Source of the DNA: Deltaproteobacteria bacterium
GTDB taxonomy: Bacteria > Desulfobacterota > Desulfobacteria > Desulfobacterales > Desulfatibacillaceae
Assembly (NCBI GenBank): GCA_019308705.1
Contig: JAFDHW010000056.1
Location: 1 to 10,139, forward strand
Direction: 5' to 3'
Length of the DNA: 10,139 nucleotides
The translations under genes were made by a program, and so were the position numbers. Every line of letters begins with the position of its first letter. The stretch's first letter is position 1. The notes beneath the pieces are model-generated. The model ran no database searches. It was not told where the DNA came from and saw only the letters and a program-made list of their open reading frames with translations. Positions 9,369-10,139 of the stretch are shown in pieces.

Positions 9369-10037
9369 ATGGCGAGGCTTATGCCACTCCTTTTGGCCGG
9401 GTTTTTCCTGTGCGCCTGTGCGCCGCAGACCGCCCCGGCGGACAAGGAGCCGCCTGAGCCGCCTTACAGGCAGACCCTGGAAGCCTGGACCCGCAACGCC
9501 TCCGTCTACAACGGGCTGGACAGCGAGCTGTTGGTTTCCGCGACCCTAAAGTCCCTGCCCTTCCGCATGCAATACGCCAAGGAGTATGCGCGGGTCTACC
9601 TGCTCCCGCCCGAGGAGGCCGAAAAGGTGGCCGCAGAGCAGGCCAAGGCGTGGGAGATGTACCTGGATTTCACGGTGGGAGCCTTCGTGCCCCAGGAGCG
9701 GCAGAACGATTTCGGACGGCCCCGGTCCACGTGGAAGGTGTACCTGGAGAACGGAGCCGGAACCAGGGTCCAGCCGCTGGAGATCCGGCCCCTTCTCCGG
9801 GACAGGGAACTGACCGCCCACTTTTATCCCTACATGACCCCCTGGAAAAAGGCTTACGTGTTCCGGTTCCCCCACAAGGACGCGGAAACCGGAAAGCCCC
9901 TTCTCGACGAGGGAATCGAACGGGTTTCCCTGGTCATCACCGGCCCTGCGGGCGCCTGCGCCATGACCTGGGAGAAACCGCCGGCCGGCTGGACAAGTCC
10001 CATGCCGGCCCCCAAAAACGCGCCGCAACAGCAATAG
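9369..10037 (+). CDS. Putative lipoprotein of unknown function
   Basis: The 222-residue product begins with a short hydrophobic signal, LMPLLLAGFF, ending in a lipobox-like L-C-A-C (residues 14-17), so Cys17 is the likely acylated residue; Cys at the -2 place is unusual but tolerated. A Pro/Glu-rich linker (18-33) leads to a soluble domain with a helical start (ETAAT-like stretches about 35-95, including LPPEEAEKVAAEQAKAWEMY) and then strand-rich sequence such as WKVYLENG, LEIRPLLRD and KAYVFRFPHKD. The tail (about 195-222) is Pro/Ala/Gln-rich. Known families are not recognised. The ATG at 9369 has AGGAAAGGG just upstream and lies 12 nt after the purB stop; a probable yajC follows 21 nt later, so it is likely part of that operon. 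Confidence 0.8.
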   Translation: MARLMPLLLAGFFLCACAPQTAPADKEPPEPPYRQTLEAWTRNASVYNGLDSELLVSATLKSLPFRMQYAKEYARVYLLPPEEAEKVAAEQAKAWEMYLDFTVGAFVPQERQNDFGRPRSTWKVYLENGAGTRVQPLEIRPLLRDRELTAHFYPYMTPWKKAYVFRFPHKDAETGKPLLDEGIERVSLVITGPAGACAMTWEKPPAGWTSPMPAPKNAPQQQ

Positions 10038-10058
10038 GCGGCAAAAAGGAGGTTCATC

Positions 10059-10139
10059 TTGGTGGATGCTGCATACGCCATGGGCGCCGGCGGACAGGCC
10101 GCGGCCAACGGACAGGGTGGAGGAGCTTTTTTCGTGCCC
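10059..10139 (+). CDS. yajC: Start of a probable preprotein translocase subunit YajC (cut by window end)
   Basis: Only 27 codons are visible: an initiator followed by VDAAYAMGAGGQ, a Gly/Ala/Asn/Gln-rich stretch, then GGGAFFVP where the window ends. YajC, a small single-pass partner of SecD-SecF, typically starts with a short polar segment containing DA-A-A, a Gly/Ala-rich run, and then a membrane helix beginning with phenylalanines and a proline, which is what is seen. The perfect AAGGAGG at 10046-10052 lies 6 nt before TTG at 10059 and 9 nt before an in-frame GTG at 10062, so either may initiate. The diagnostic RPQ motif after the helix is outside the window. Confidence 0.6.
   Translation, partial: MVDAAYAMGAGGQAAANGQGGGAFFVP

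Overview
The window is a GC-rich, densely packed bacterial chromosomal segment, mostly housekeeping genes. The proteins look Gram-negative: an LptE-type LPS-assembly lipoprotein, a second lipoprotein, RNase G, a sodium-pumping decarboxylase membrane module and a YajC-like start. Gene content, protein style and the sodium decarboxylase subunits suggest an anaerobic Desulfobacterota (deltaproteobacterial sulfate-reducer type) organism. That assignment is a judgement from appearance, not a database result.

Layout. Positions 1-278 are non-coding, holding one copy of a 20-nt dispersed repeat and a likely promoter. rpsT (S20, + strand, TTG start) runs to 545 and meets lptE (- strand) tail to tail with overlapping stop codons; the strong rpsT terminator hairpin lies inside the lptE 3' end. 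lptE is preceded on the same strand by leuS, joined as TGATG. A 173-bp divergent intergenic region with a perfect 10-bp hairpin separates leuS from rng (+ strand). After a 168-bp gap with a possible promoter and terminator-like hairpin come the beta subunit and a probable gamma subunit of a sodium-translocating decarboxylase. Positions 7075-7289 are non-coding and hold two further copies of the repeat facing each other, resembling a small MITE-like element. The last block, all +, is a membrane-anchored LysM-like protein, purB, an unrecognised lipoprotein and the first 27 codons of a probable yajC, with gaps of 6, 12 and 21 nt, so probably one operon.

How the genes work together. leuS-lptE pairs leucyl-tRNA charging with outer-membrane LPS assembly, an arrangement also found in enterobacteria. 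rng serves rRNA and mRNA processing. The decarboxylase subunits would use decarboxylation energy to export Na+, but the catalytic alpha subunit and biotin carrier are not in this window. The purB block combines purine synthesis with envelope proteins.

No clearly novel system is visible. The items most worth a second look are the dispersed inverted repeat, the rpsT/lptE overlap with its antisense terminator, the leuS-rng hairpin, the unusual split LysM protein and the unknown lipoprotein next to purB.
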